From assembly GCA_014378705.1 (NCBI GenBank), contig JACMND010000031.1, positions 18,666 through 82,665 on the forward strand: DNA of 64,000 nt. Direction: 5' to 3'. This DNA is from Pedobacter sp. (GTDB lineage: Bacteria > Bacteroidota > Bacteroidia > Sphingobacteriales > Sphingobacteriaceae). Shown in pieces: positions 51,425 to 61,650 of this stretch; position 1 is the first letter of the stretch, and each line of letters begins with the position of its first letter. A program made the position numbers and the translations under genes. A model generated the notes under the pieces. It was not told where the DNA came from. It saw only the letters and a list, made by a program, of their open reading frames with translations, and ran no database searches.

Positions 51425-52930
51425 TTAAAATTGTGTTTTAGAAGTGGTTGGTTTGCTGATTAAGAGTAATCCAAAAAAAGTAATGAATCCGTTTACGACA
51501 ATTAATTCATTATCAAAAACGTAACCACCCATTAAAAATTTAGAATTTCTGTTTAAAAGAAAACATATTACCGGAGCTATTAAACAAACAAACGGAACAA
51601 GTTTGTCTATTACACCACGATTTTTTATAAACAATCCAAATCCATATAATCCCAATAGAGGCCCATACGTATACGATGCAACCGTAAAAATGGCGCTTAC
51701 AACGCTGGCATTATTAACTTCGTTAAACAAGTAAACTACCAAAAACATCAGAAATGAAAAACCAACGTGTATAAAATGCCTGGTTTTGACAACCTCCGGT
51801 GCATTTATATTTTCTTTTTTATCAAAATTTAAAAAATCAACACAAAATGATGTGGTTAATGCGGTAAGAGCGGAATCTGTTGTTGCGAAAGTTGCCGCAG
51901 TAAGCCCAAGCATAAAAACAATTGCAGCTACTACAGAGAGATGATTGAAGGCGATCTCAGGAAATAGAAAGTCGGTACGAACGTTGCCGGCTGAATCAAT
52001 AGGTAAAGCGATTCCGTTTTTAGTTGCGTAAACGTATAGGAGAGCGCCTACACTTAAAAAGAAAATGTTAATTATTATAAATATTGCTGTAAACGTAAAC
52101 ATGTTTTTTTGAGCTTCGCCAATGTTCTTGCAGCTCAGGTTTTTTTGCATGAGGTCCTGATCCAAACCAACCATGGCCAGAGTTACAAAAATACCTCCCA
52201 ATATTTGCTTCACTACATGAAATTTACTCGTTATAAAATCATCATAAAAAAAGATTTTAGAATACCCACTTTGCTTTATAGTTTCAAACGCTTCCGGGAT
52301 ATTAAGCCCGAGACTGCTGCAGATGAAATAAATTGTTAAAAACACGGATGAAACCAGAAAAATAGTTTGCAAAGTATCCGTAATAATGATTGTTTTTAAT
52401 CCACCCTTAAAAGTGTACGACCAGATTAAACCTAAAGCAATAAGCACCGTAAGCCAGAATGGAACACGGTAAGCATCAAAAATAAAACGCTGAAGCACAA
52501 TTACAACCAGGTAAAGGCGGAAGGAAGAACCAATGGTCCGGCTTAACAAAAAGATACTTGCAGCCGTTTTATAACTATACACTCCCAGGCGCTGTTCTAT
52601 ATAAGTGTAAATAGAAGTTAAGCGCATGCGGTAATAAAGTGGGAGTAACACGGTTGCAACCAGAATAAATCCAATGGCATTGCCCAACACAAATTGAAAG
52701 TATTTGAATTCATTACCTGCAGGTGAACCCACTTCTCCGGGAACGGAAATAAATGTAACACCTGATAAAGCAGTACCAATCATCCCAAAGGCTACCAAAT
52801 ACCATTTGGAATTTCGATTAGCCACAAAAAAAGTAGAGTTATCTGATGACTTCCGGGAAGTGAAATAAGAAATTACGATTAAAAGAAGAAAATAACCGAT
52901 TAAAAATGATAGTAGTATTATGGGCGACAT
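51425..52930 (-). CDS. Sodium:solute symporter family transporter
   Basis: 13-TM-like SSS protein; FFVANRNSKWYLVAFGMIGTALSGVTFISVPG. Confidence 0.92.
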   Translation of the reverse strand: MSPIILLSFLIGYFLLLIVISYFTSRKSSDNSTFFVANRNSKWYLVAFGMIGTALSGVTFISVPGEVGSPAGNEFKYFQFVLGNAIGFILVATVLLPLYYRMRLTSIYTYIEQRLGVYSYKTAASIFLLSRTIGSSFRLYLVVIVLQRFIFDAYRVPFWLTVLIALGLIWSYTFKGGLKTIIITDTLQTIFLVSSVFLTIYFICSSLGLNIPEAFETIKQSGYSKIFFYDDFITSKFHVVKQILGGIFVTLAMVGLDQDLMQKNLSCKNIGEAQKNMFTFTAIFIIINIFFLSVGALLYVYATKNGIALPIDSAGNVRTDFLFPEIAFNHLSVVAAIVFMLGLTAATFATTDSALTALTTSFCVDFLNFDKKENINAPEVVKTRHFIHVGFSFLMFLVVYLFNEVNNASVVSAIFTVASYTYGPLLGLYGFGLFIKNRGVIDKLVPFVCLIAPVICFLLNRNSKFLMGGYVFDNELIVVNGFITFFGLLLISKPTTSKTQF

Positions 52931-52999
52931 AAATCAATTTTGTGATGAGCTAAAAGTAATAATTTAAGTGTTTATAAAGCTATGCATTACTTTCAGTTG

Positions 53000-53103
53000 G
53001 TTTGGGCGTTGCCAAACGCCCGGGCTTTGCGTTGTAAGCTTTTGCCTTGTCCCTTCTAAACCCTCAGAACGGCAAAAGAACTTTTACTTCAATACTTAAC
53101 ACC
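53000..53103. repeat. Degenerate dispersed repeat of a type common in Flavobacteriia/Sphingobacteriia
   Basis: TTTGGGCGTTGCCAAACGCCCGGGCTTTGCGTTGTAAGCTTTTGCC...GGCAAAAGAACTTTTACTTCAATACTTAACACC; recognised from memory, single copy in window. Confidence 0.4.
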
Positions 53104-53125
53104 TGTATTTTTGCTTTCACCTGTT

Positions 53126-53158
53126 TTTGTAAAAAAGATATCTTTTAATATAAATTTG
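53126..53158 (+). promoter_or_regulatory. Promoter of recR (TTTG-N21-TAAATTTG), 3 nt from ATG
   Basis: TTTG 53126-53129, TAAATTTG 53151-53158, ATG 53162. Confidence 0.55.
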
Positions 53159-53161
53159 CGA

Positions 53162-53779
53162 ATGATTTTTTCTTCCAAACTTCTTGAAAATGCGGTAAAT
53201 GAATTTTCTAAATTACCGGGTGTAGGCCAGAAAACCGCATTGCGTTTGGTTCTTCATTTGCTAAAACAACCCATAGCAGATGTGGAAGCCTTTAGCGGTT
53301 CGCTTACACGTTTAAAAAACGGGATCAGGTTTTGTCAGATATGCTGCAATATTTCTGATTTGCCTGTTTGTGAGATCTGCGCTTCCTTTAAACGGGATAA
53401 ATCACTGATCTGTATTGTAGAGGATACAAGGGATGTAATGGCGATAGAAAATACAGGCCAGTACAACGGGGTTTATCATGTTTTAGGCGGGTTAATTTCT
53501 CCGATGGATGGGGTTGGACCAACTGATTTGAACATCGATAGTCTACTAGAACGCGTTAAGAACAATGAAGTGGCTGAAGTAATTTTGGCCGTAAGTGCCA
53601 CCATGGAAGGTGATACCACCATATTTTATCTGTACAAAAAATTAAAAGATCACCCTGTTCGTATCACTGCAATCGCCAGAGGAATTGCTTTTGGAGGTGA
53701 ATTGGAATTTGTTGATGAAGTAACTTTGGGAAGGTCTATCGCAACCCGGGTGCCATATGAAAATTCTTTATTTAAATAA
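53162..53779 (+). CDS. recR: Recombination protein RecR
   Basis: LPGVGQKTALRLVLHLL, zinc finger CQICCNISDLPVCEIC, Toprim CIVEDTRDVMAIENTGQYNGVYHVLGG; start MIFSSKLL at 53162. Confidence 0.95.
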   Translation: MIFSSKLLENAVNEFSKLPGVGQKTALRLVLHLLKQPIADVEAFSGSLTRLKNGIRFCQICCNISDLPVCEICASFKRDKSLICIVEDTRDVMAIENTGQYNGVYHVLGGLISPMDGVGPTDLNIDSLLERVKNNEVAEVILAVSATMEGDTTIFYLYKKLKDHPVRITAIARGIAFGGELEFVDEVTLGRSIATRVPYENSLFK

Positions 53780-53805
53780 GTTATATCTTAATTCCTCGAT
53801 GTTCC

Positions 53806-54621
53806 ATGCCGTTTAAATATAAAACAGTTATTATCACCGGTGCTTCTTCCGGGATCGGAAAAGCTTGTGCTGAAGAGTTTGCTAAAAGAGGTGCAAACCT
53901 GGTTTTGGCAGCCAGACAATATGTAACACTTTGCGAAATAACCGGTAATCTGGAATCAAAATACGGTATTAAAGCAATTGCGGTACAATGTGATGTTTCA
54001 AAAGAATTAGATTGCGAGCAATTAATAAAGGAGGCTATGCTTACTTTTAATCGCATTGATATTTTAATTAATAACGCTGGGATTTCAATGCGTGCTTTGT
54101 TTATAGATCTGGATCTGGTTGTATTACGTAATTTGATGGAGGTTAATTTTTGGGGCTCAGTATATTGTACGAAATATGCGTTGCCTTATCTTTTAAAAAA
54201 TAAAGGATCTGTTGTAGGCGTTTCTTCAATTGCCGGATACCGTGGATTACCCGGCAGGACAGGATATTCGGCATCCAAATTCGCCTTAAATGGCTTTTTG
54301 GAAGCATTAAGAGTAGAGAATCTGAAAACAGGTTTACATGTGATGATTGCTTCTCCAGGTTTTACAGCTTCCAATATTCGCAACACGGCGTTGGTTAAAG
54401 ATGGAAGTGTTCAGGGAGAAAGCAGTATGGATGAAGACAAAATGATGACATCTGCAGAAGTTGCAGGGATTTTGGTTAAAGGCTTGATTTTGCGAAAGCG
54501 GACATTGATCATGACCGGGCAAGGAAAATTAACTGTTTTGCTGAACAAATTTTTACCTGGGTGGTTAGACAGCCTAATATATGCTCACTTTAAAAAGGAG
54601 AAACATCCGCTCATAAAATAA
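53806..54621 (+). CDS. SDR family oxidoreductase
   Basis: VIITGASSGIGKACAEEFAKRGA; INNAG; YSASK. Confidence 0.93.
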   Translation: MPFKYKTVIITGASSGIGKACAEEFAKRGANLVLAARQYVTLCEITGNLESKYGIKAIAVQCDVSKELDCEQLIKEAMLTFNRIDILINNAGISMRALFIDLDLVVLRNLMEVNFWGSVYCTKYALPYLLKNKGSVVGVSSIAGYRGLPGRTGYSASKFALNGFLEALRVENLKTGLHVMIASPGFTASNIRNTALVKDGSVQGESSMDEDKMMTSAEVAGILVKGLILRKRTLIMTGQGKLTVLLNKFLPGWLDSLIYAHFKKEKHPLIK

Positions 54622-54633
54622 TTGATTAATTTG

Positions 54634-55479
54634 ATGTGCTTACGATTTTCACTTATATTTCTATTTAATCTATTCTTGTTTGGCAGCTCCTTTTCTAAAG
54701 GAATAAAGATTATAAAAAATATATCCTACATCAATTCAGATAAGGGCACCAGCAACCTGCTTGATATTTACTATCCGGAAAAGACGGATGGCAAAAAGGA
54801 CGTTTTAGTATTTATTCATGGAGGTTCCTGGAATAGTGGGAAAAAGGATACGTATTGGTGGCTTGGCAGGAATTTCGCAAATAAAAATATTGTTGAGGTA
54901 AACATCAGTTACAGCATCTCACCGGATACCCAATATCCTAAAATGGCTGCAGACGCCGCATCGGCATTAAAATGGGTTAAAAATAACATCGGTAAATATG
55001 GGGGTAATTCAAACCGGATTTTTGTTATGGGGCACTCAGCAGGTGGACATCTGGCTGCACTGATTAATTCTGATCCGCAATATTTCCATGATCAAAACAT
55101 ACAAAATCCTATTTACGGAGTTATTCTTAATGACGGTTTTGGATTGGATATGTATGAGTATTTACTAAAAGCAGAAAAGAACACCCAAACAGCCGGCTTT
55201 ATGAAAACTTTTGATGGGGGAGAAGAAGCGTGGAAAAAAGGTTCACCTCTAACTTACTTTGATAATATCAATAATCCATACTTAATTTTAGTTGGTGAAA
55301 AAACTTACCCAGCGATCCAAATTCAATCAAAAAGACTTTACGAACTGCTTGTTGCCAAACGTAAACCAGTGTTTTTTAAAGAGCTTAAAAATAAAAAGCA
55401 TATTGGAATGATAAGTCAGATGATTTTTAGACGGAACAAATCCTATCAAATTATATTGGATTTCATGTCCCTCAACTAA
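54634..55479 (+). CDS. Alpha/beta hydrolase (esterase/lipase-like)
   Basis: VFIHGGSWNSGKKDTY oxyanion motif; VMGHSAGGHLAAL nucleophile elbow; track start is TTG 54622, ATG at 54634. Confidence 0.88.
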   Translation: MCLRFSLIFLFNLFLFGSSFSKGIKIIKNISYINSDKGTSNLLDIYYPEKTDGKKDVLVFIHGGSWNSGKKDTYWWLGRNFANKNIVEVNISYSISPDTQYPKMAADAASALKWVKNNIGKYGGNSNRIFVMGHSAGGHLAALINSDPQYFHDQNIQNPIYGVILNDGFGLDMYEYLLKAEKNTQTAGFMKTFDGGEEAWKKGSPLTYFDNINNPYLILVGEKTYPAIQIQSKRLYELLVAKRKPVFFKELKNKKHIGMISQMIFRRNKSYQIILDFMSLN

Positions 55480-55586
55480 TTAATCAAACAACACATAGAA
55501 TAATCCAGGCAACTTTAATATGTCTATTTAAATTTAATTTAAATCAATAATTGAAAGGTCAATTTTATAAATTCTTTCAATCTTTT

Positions 55587-56474
55587 CTAGTGTAATGGTC
55601 TTTTCTTAATAATGCCGCCTTTAGTTTCGTTAATTGCGTTCATTACAATAAATGCTTTATGGTCAATAAGTTCTATTTCAGTTTTTAGTTTTGATACTTC
55701 AAGTCTGGTTACAACCGTAAAAATAATGTCAATTTCTTTTGATTTCATTGGAGATTCGCCCATGCCTCGTTCTCCTTTATAAATGGTTACACCTCGGCCA
55801 AGCTTCTCCATAATCACTTGGCGGATTGCATTGCTTTTATTGGAAATTATGGTTACACCGGTATATTCTTCAATCCCCTGAATAATAAAATCGACTGTTT
55901 TTGAAGCTGATAGATAGGTAAGTATAGAATACAAGGCAGTTTCTATATTTAAAATAAAAGCAGCAATCAGGAAGATCATTACGTTGATTAACAAAATAAT
56001 ATCCCCGATACTCAAAAAACTTTTTCGGTTAATATACACTGCCAATATTTCTGTACCATCAATTACGCAACCACCGCGTATGGCCAGCCCGATTCCGGAT
56101 CCGAGAAAAAAACCGCCGAAAATAGAGATCAATAGTTTATCGTTGGTGATGACCGGAAAATCAATTAATAAAAGAACTAATGCCAGTGATATAATGGCCA
56201 AAGCAGTGTTCAGAGCAAAACCACGATTTATTTGTCTTATGCCTAAAATTATAAATGGAATATTGAACAAAATCAGCCATACTGAAACAGGAATACCGGT
56301 AAGCTGCGAAGTTAAAAGCGAAATGCCGGTAACACCCCCGTCAATAAAATGATTGGGAATTAAAAAACCTTTAAGACCGAAAGCGGCTAACATAACAGCT
56401 AAAAAAACCAACAAAATATTGCCTGCTTTTATTCTTAATAACCGTAAATTTCTTGATCTTCTGGTAGGCTTCAT
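55587..56474 (-). CDS. YitT family membrane protein (DUF161/DUF2179)
   Basis: NHFIDGGVTGISLLTSQLTGIPVSVWLILFNIPF; GRGVTIYKGERGM. Confidence 0.92.
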   Translation of the reverse strand: MKPTRRSRNLRLLRIKAGNILLVFLAVMLAAFGLKGFLIPNHFIDGGVTGISLLTSQLTGIPVSVWLILFNIPFIILGIRQINRGFALNTALAIISLALVLLLIDFPVITNDKLLISIFGGFFLGSGIGLAIRGGCVIDGTEILAVYINRKSFLSIGDIILLINVMIFLIAAFILNIETALYSILTYLSASKTVDFIIQGIEEYTGVTIISNKSNAIRQVIMEKLGRGVTIYKGERGMGESPMKSKEIDIIFTVVTRLEVSKLKTEIELIDHKAFIVMNAINETKGGIIKKRPLH

Positions 56475-56496
56475 GGTTAAAAATACTTAAAAAAGT

Positions 56497-56528
56497 TTTG
56501 CAGCACAGGAAAAGATTAACCATATTTG
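56497..56528 (+). promoter_or_regulatory. Candidate trp promoter (TTTG-N20-CATATTTG)
   Basis: TTTG 56497-56500, CATATTTG 56521-56528 (one mismatch to TAnnTTTG). Confidence 0.45.
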
Positions 56529-56534
56529 CAATTG

Positions 56535-56600
56535 ATGAAGATGTTTAATAAATACGCAAACTTGTGCTGGCAAATGAGAAATCATTTGGCAATTACGTAA
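56535..56600 (+). CDS. Candidate trp leader peptide MKMFNKYANLCWQMRNHLAIT
   Basis: Short ORF (ATG 56535 or 56541, TAA 56598-56600) with a Trp codon at 56568-56570, between candidate promoter and terminator. Confidence 0.45.
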   Translation: MKMFNKYANLCWQMRNHLAIT

Positions 56601-56658
56601 GGTGTGTATATTTTTATATATAAAAACTTTAGGGTTGCCGCAGGGCAACCCTTTTTTT
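56565..56658 (+). promoter_or_regulatory. Candidate transcription attenuator upstream of trpD
   Basis: Hairpin CAAATGA-GAAA-TCATTTG (56571-56588) next to the Trp codon; terminator AGGGTTGCC-GCAG-GGCAACCCT-T6 (56631-56658); alternative pairing of 56587-56594 with 56633-56640. Confidence 0.55.
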
Positions 56659-56715
56659 ATGCCGGGTTTTTGTGCAATTAAAAATGAGTATTAACAACCA
56701 ACAACCAATAATCCC

Positions 56716-57702
56716 TTGAAAAAAATACTAAACCACCTGTTTGAACAAAAAACCTTTAATAAAACCGAGGCTAAAGAGATTCTAACAGATATGACGCTCG
56801 GTAAATTTAACGCTTCTCAAATGGCGGCTTTTATGGCTGTTTATTGTATGAGAAACATTACTGTTGACGAGCTTGAAGGATTTAGAGATGCGATGCTTGA
56901 ACTATGTAATCCAACCCATTTGGAAGGGTATGATCTGATTGATTTATGTGGTACAGGAGGGGACGGAAAGGACACATTTAATATTTCAACTCTTGCTTCC
57001 TTTGTGGTATCAGGTGCCGGATATAAAGTTGCAAAGCATGGCAATTATGGTGTTTCTTCCGGTTGTGGTTCTTCTAATGTGATGGAATATCTGGGTTACA
57101 AGTTTACCAATGATACAGGCATGTTGCGTTTCAATATTGAAAATGCCGGCATTTGCTTTTTACATGCCCCTTTATTTCACCCAGCTATGAAAACGGTTGC
57201 GCCAATCCGTAAAGAACTAGGCGTGAAAACTTTTTTTAATATGCTTGGGCCAATGGTAAATCCATCTAAACCAAAATATCAAATGGTAGGTGTTTTTAGC
57301 CTGGAGCTTGCCAGGTTATTTGCTTATCTGTATCAAAAAGAAAATAAAAAATATACTATACTGCATGCTTTGGAGGGTTACGATGAGATTTCGTTAACCT
57401 GCGATTTTAAAACGTACACCAACAAGGGCGAGCATTTGCACTCATTGGCCTCGTTGGGTTTTCAGAAAATTGATCCGAAAAGTATATCCGGTGGAAACAC
57501 AGTTCCGGAATCGGCAGGGATCTTCAAATCTGTTTTAAAGGGAGAAGGAACCATTGAGCAAAACAATGTGGTTTTATGCAATGCGGCTATGGCAATTAAT
57601 ACCATTAAGCCTGAAAATAGCTTTGCAGATTGCTTTAGTGAAGCCGAAGAATCTTTGTTAAGTAAGCGGGCTTTAAAAAGTTTTGAAAAACTAATCACAT
57701 GA
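56716..57702 (+). CDS. trpD: Anthranilate phosphoribosyltransferase (TTG start)
   Basis: DLCGTGGDGKDTFNISTLASFVVSGAGYKVAKHGNYGVSSGCGSSNVMEYLG; FNMLGPMVNPSKP. Confidence 0.96.
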   Translation: MKKILNHLFEQKTFNKTEAKEILTDMTLGKFNASQMAAFMAVYCMRNITVDELEGFRDAMLELCNPTHLEGYDLIDLCGTGGDGKDTFNISTLASFVVSGAGYKVAKHGNYGVSSGCGSSNVMEYLGYKFTNDTGMLRFNIENAGICFLHAPLFHPAMKTVAPIRKELGVKTFFNMLGPMVNPSKPKYQMVGVFSLELARLFAYLYQKENKKYTILHALEGYDEISLTCDFKTYTNKGEHLHSLASLGFQKIDPKSISGGNTVPESAGIFKSVLKGEGTIEQNNVVLCNAAMAINTIKPENSFADCFSEAEESLLSKRALKSFEKLIT

Positions 57703-58340
57703 AAATAAAGGTTTGCGGTATGCGGGAAACGGCAAATATCAAAGATTTGTCTGAACTGCAACCTGATTATATGGGCCTGATTTTTTATGCCGCCTCAAAA
57801 AGGTTTGTCAATAAAACAGATCTCAGTTTTACCGATGAGACATATTCAAATATCAAATTAACAGGTGTATTTGTTAATGAAAACAAGGCAAACATATTAC
57901 TAAAAGTCAGGCAGTTCAATTTGCAGGCTATTCAATTACACGGGGATGAAAGCCCTGAGTTTTGCAGCTCACTCAGAACGGCGTTACATACTTTGAAACC
58001 TAATTTAGAACTTATAAAAGCTTTTGGCTTAGATAAATCCTTTGAATTTTCGGTGTTGGATGATTTTGTTCCTGTTGTTGACTTTTTTCTGTTCGATACC
58101 AAGACACCCGGCCATGGCGGTTCAGGAAAGAAGTTTGATTGGACAATTCTTAATCAATATAAACTTCAAAAACCTTTCTTCCTTAGCGGAGGTATAGGTT
58201 TTAATAATTTGCAGGAATTACGTCAAATAAACGATTATCGCTTTTATGGTGTAGATCTGAACAGTAAATTTGAAATTAGTCCTGGTTTAAAAGACATAGA
58301 AAAAATTAGCCAGGCAATTAGGGATTTGAGACAAATTTAA
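57699..58340 (+). CDS. trpF: Phosphoribosylanthranilate isomerase
   Basis: MKIKVCGMRETANI; YMGLIFYAASKRFV; LSGGIGFNNL; GVDLNSKFE. Confidence 0.95.
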   Translation: MKIKVCGMRETANIKDLSELQPDYMGLIFYAASKRFVNKTDLSFTDETYSNIKLTGVFVNENKANILLKVRQFNLQAIQLHGDESPEFCSSLRTALHTLKPNLELIKAFGLDKSFEFSVLDDFVPVVDFFLFDTKTPGHGGSGKKFDWTILNQYKLQKPFFLSGGIGFNNLQELRQINDYRFYGVDLNSKFEISPGLKDIEKISQAIRDLRQI

Positions 58341-58426
58341 TAGAAGATAAATAATTTAATAATGAAAAGTATGAGCTTTGGGCTTATAGATACAGGCCTT
58401 AGTACTCTATACTTAATAGGAGCATA

Positions 58427-59611
58427 ATGAACAAATACCAGGTGAATGAAAATGGATATTACGGTGATTTTGGCGGTGCTTACATCCCCGAAATGTTATA
58501 TCCAAATGTGGAATATCTGCGACAGCAGTATTTAAATATCATGTACGAGCCCGAATTTCAGCGTGAATTTCAGCAACTTTTAAAAGATTACGTAGGAAGA
58601 CCTTCGCCTTTATTCCTTGCTGAAAGGCTTTCTAAAAAATACGGAACAACCATTTATCTGAAACGAGAAGATTTGAACCATACCGGCGCACATAAAATAA
58701 ACAATACGGTTGGTCAGATATTATTAGCCGAACGTCTCGGTAAAAAAAGGATCATAGCCGAAACCGGCGCCGGACAACATGGTGTAGCTACTGCAACGGT
58801 TTGTGCATTAAAAGGTTTAGAATGCATTGTATATATGGGCGAGAAGGATATTGTGCGACAGGCGCCGAATGTTGCCCGGATGAAAATGATGGGAGCAACC
58901 GTTATCCCCGCTACTTCGGGAAGTAAAACTTTAAAAGATGCGACTAATGAAGCCATGCGTGACTGGATAAATAACCCTATCGATACACACTATATTATAG
59001 GATCTGCTGTTGGCCCGCACCCGTACCCGGATATGGTGGCCCGTTTTCAGTCTGTGATTTCTGAGGAAACTAAAATACAGTTAAAAGAAAAGACAGGTTC
59101 AGAATACCCGGATTATGTTTTAGCTTGTGTTGGCGGTGGGAGTAATGCCATGGGTATGTTTTATCACTTTTTGGATGATGAAAATGTAAAACTCATTGCC
59201 GTTGAAGCGGCGGGTAAAGGCGTACACAGCGGAGAATCGGCAGCGACCACACTTCTAGGAAAGGAAGGCGTATTACATGGAAGCCGTTCTATTTTAATGC
59301 AAACTGCCGATGGCCAGGTTACAGAACCTTACTCTATTTCTGCCGGATTGGATTACCCGGGTATAGGCCCGCAGCATGCGCATTTATTTAAAGTGAAACG
59401 GGCCGAATATGTAAGTATTACAGATGACGAAGCCATGCAGGCAGGGCTTTTATGTGCCCGTTTGGAAGGGATTATCCCCGCAATTGAATCGGCGCACGCT
59501 TTCGCACACTTAGAAAAAATGAAATTTACAGGGAATGAAACGGTGGTGATTTGTCTTTCCGGCCGGGGTGATAAAGACCTTGACACGTACACAAAGTATT
59601 TTGATTTGTAG
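58427..59611 (+). CDS. trpB: Tryptophan synthase beta subunit
   Basis: [45 protein letters not shown]. Confidence 0.98.
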   Translation: MNKYQVNENGYYGDFGGAYIPEMLYPNVEYLRQQYLNIMYEPEFQREFQQLLKDYVGRPSPLFLAERLSKKYGTTIYLKREDLNHTGAHKINNTVGQILLAERLGKKRIIAETGAGQHGVATATVCALKGLECIVYMGEKDIVRQAPNVARMKMMGATVIPATSGSKTLKDATNEAMRDWINNPIDTHYIIGSAVGPHPYPDMVARFQSVISEETKIQLKEKTGSEYPDYVLACVGGGSNAMGMFYHFLDDENVKLIAVEAAGKGVHSGESAATTLLGKEGVLHGSRSILMQTADGQVTEPYSISAGLDYPGIGPQHAHLFKVKRAEYVSITDDEAMQAGLLCARLEGIIPAIESAHAFAHLEKMKFTGNETVVICLSGRGDKDLDTYTKYFDL

Positions 59612-59715
59612 GTGTTGGGTATAACTGGTGGGTATCAGACATTATAAACGGAATTAACAGCTTTTTAAATCTTAATTCTTATATCTTAATTAATAATTTT
59701 AATTCTTTATTTGCA

Positions 59716-60489
59716 ATGAACCGTTTAAACCAGCTTTTCGCAGCCAAAAAAACGCCTTTACTTTCCATTTATTTTACTGCTGGTTACCCAGAGTTAAACA
59801 GCACGGTGGACATTGCCGAAGCTTTGCAAAAGGCCGGCGCCGACTTTCTGGAGATTGGTTTTCCTTATTCAGATCCGCTGGCCGATGGACCGGTAATACA
59901 GCAAAGTTCACAGAAAGCTCTTGAAAATGGGATGACAGTTGAGTTGCTTTTTAGCCAGTTAAAAGATTTGCGTAAACGGGTTTCCATTCCGGTTTTGCTA
60001 ATGGGATATTTCAACCCGGTACTTCAATTTGGAGTGGAGAATTTTTGTAACGCTTGCGCTGAAGTAGGTATAGACGGGATAATTGTACCTGACCTGCCAA
60101 TATACGAGTATGAAGGGATGTACCAGAACTGTTTTGCTGATCATAACTTAAGCAATATATTCCTGATCACACCGCAAACTTCTGATGAGCGGATACGCCG
60201 TATTGATAATTTAAGTAGTAGTTTTATTTATCTTCTTTCTTCCTCGTCTACTACAGGTAAAAATCTGGCCTTAAATGAAGAAGCTGAAAAATATTTTGCC
60301 CGTATACAGGAAATGAATCTTAAAAATCCTACCATGATCGGTTTTGGTATTTCAAACAGGGAAAGTTTTGACAAAGCCGCCCAATATACCCGGGGGGCAA
60401 TTGTTGGAAGCGCTTTTGTTAAATTTCTTGATCAGCCGGACAGCATGAATCGTTTGCCAGAATTTATCAGTTCTATTCGCAAGCAATAG
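59716..60489 (+). CDS. trpA: Tryptophan synthase alpha subunit
   Basis: LSIYFTAGYPELNSTVDI; FLEIGFPYSDPLADGPVIQQSS; GIIVPDLPIYEYEG. Confidence 0.97.
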   Translation: MNRLNQLFAAKKTPLLSIYFTAGYPELNSTVDIAEALQKAGADFLEIGFPYSDPLADGPVIQQSSQKALENGMTVELLFSQLKDLRKRVSIPVLLMGYFNPVLQFGVENFCNACAEVGIDGIIVPDLPIYEYEGMYQNCFADHNLSNIFLITPQTSDERIRRIDNLSSSFIYLLSSSSTTGKNLALNEEAEKYFARIQEMNLKNPTMIGFGISNRESFDKAAQYTRGAIVGSAFVKFLDQPDSMNRLPEFISSIRKQ

Positions 60490-60519
60490 TTATCAATTAA
60501 TCTCCTACCTGTTATTACA

Positions 60520-61608
60520 TCAACCTTTAATAGAAGCACCAGAAACAGGTGTATAATATTTTTTCCGAAACCAGAATGCGAGGTTAACCAAAGCAATTAA
60601 AGCCGGAACCTCTACCAAAGGGCCAATTACCCCGGCAAAAGCTTGTCCGGAATTGATGCCAAAAACCCCGATTGCTACTGCGATGGCCAGTTCAAAATTG
60701 TTACCGGTTGCAGTAAATGCTATTGCTGTGCTTCTTGAATAATCTGCCCCAAATGATTTTCCGGTAAAGAAGCTGATCACAAACATGATACTGAAATAGA
60801 TGGATAATGGAATTGCGATACGAATTGCATCCATTGGGATTTGTACGATCAGTTGGCCTTTTAGGCTAAACATAATTACAATGGTAAATAGTAAGGCAAT
60901 CAAAGTGATGGGGGATATGAACGGAACAAACTTGGTTTGAAACCATATTTCACCCTTAAAATAAATTAAGGCATAACGGCTAATAATTCCTAACAAAAAT
61001 GGAACGCCCAGATAAATTAAAACACTTTCTGCGATCTGTGCAATGGTAATATCAACCGTTAAAGACTCTAATCCGAACAAAGGCGGCAAAACAGTAATAA
61101 AAAAATATGCGTAAACGCTGTAAAGCAGTACTTGAAAAATACTGTTCAGGGCGATCAAACCTGCCGCGTATTCCCGGTTGCCTTCTGCAAGCTCATTCCA
61201 AACAACTACCATTGCAATGCACCTTGCAAGACCAATCAATATTAAACCAACCATGTATTGCGGGTAATCCCTTAAAAATGTGATCGCCAGAATAAACATC
61301 AAAACAGGTCCAATTATCCAATTAAGTACCAACGAAGCAGTTAACACTTTGGTGTCTTTAAATACTTCGCCCATGTTTTCATATTTAACTTTTGCCAACG
61401 GTGGGTACATCATCATAATCAGGCCAATTGCCAGGGGAATATTTGTAGTACCGCTTGAAAAAGAATTAATCAAACCGGAAGAAGATGGAAAAAGGTAACC
61501 GATCCCAACTCCAATAACCATGGCTAAAAAGATCCATAGTGTTAAATACCTGTCCAAAAAACCAAGTTTTTTTCTCTCCAAAACCGGAGCACAATTTGTT
61601 ACTGACAT
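60520..61608 (-). CDS. acr3: ACR3 family arsenite efflux transporter
   Basis: [62 protein letters not shown]. Confidence 0.95.
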   Translation of the reverse strand: MSVTNCAPVLERKKLGFLDRYLTLWIFLAMVIGVGIGYLFPSSSGLINSFSSGTTNIPLAIGLIMMMYPPLAKVKYENMGEVFKDTKVLTASLVLNWIIGPVLMFILAITFLRDYPQYMVGLILIGLARCIAMVVVWNELAEGNREYAAGLIALNSIFQVLLYSVYAYFFITVLPPLFGLESLTVDITIAQIAESVLIYLGVPFLLGIISRYALIYFKGEIWFQTKFVPFISPITLIALLFTIVIMFSLKGQLIVQIPMDAIRIAIPLSIYFSIMFVISFFTGKSFGADYSRSTAIAFTATGNNFELAIAVAIGVFGINSGQAFAGVIGPLVEVPALIALVNLAFWFRKKYYTPVSGASIKG

Positions 61609-61650
61609 ATTTATATGAACATTAGGTATCAGATTGGTAGTAGTACTTAA

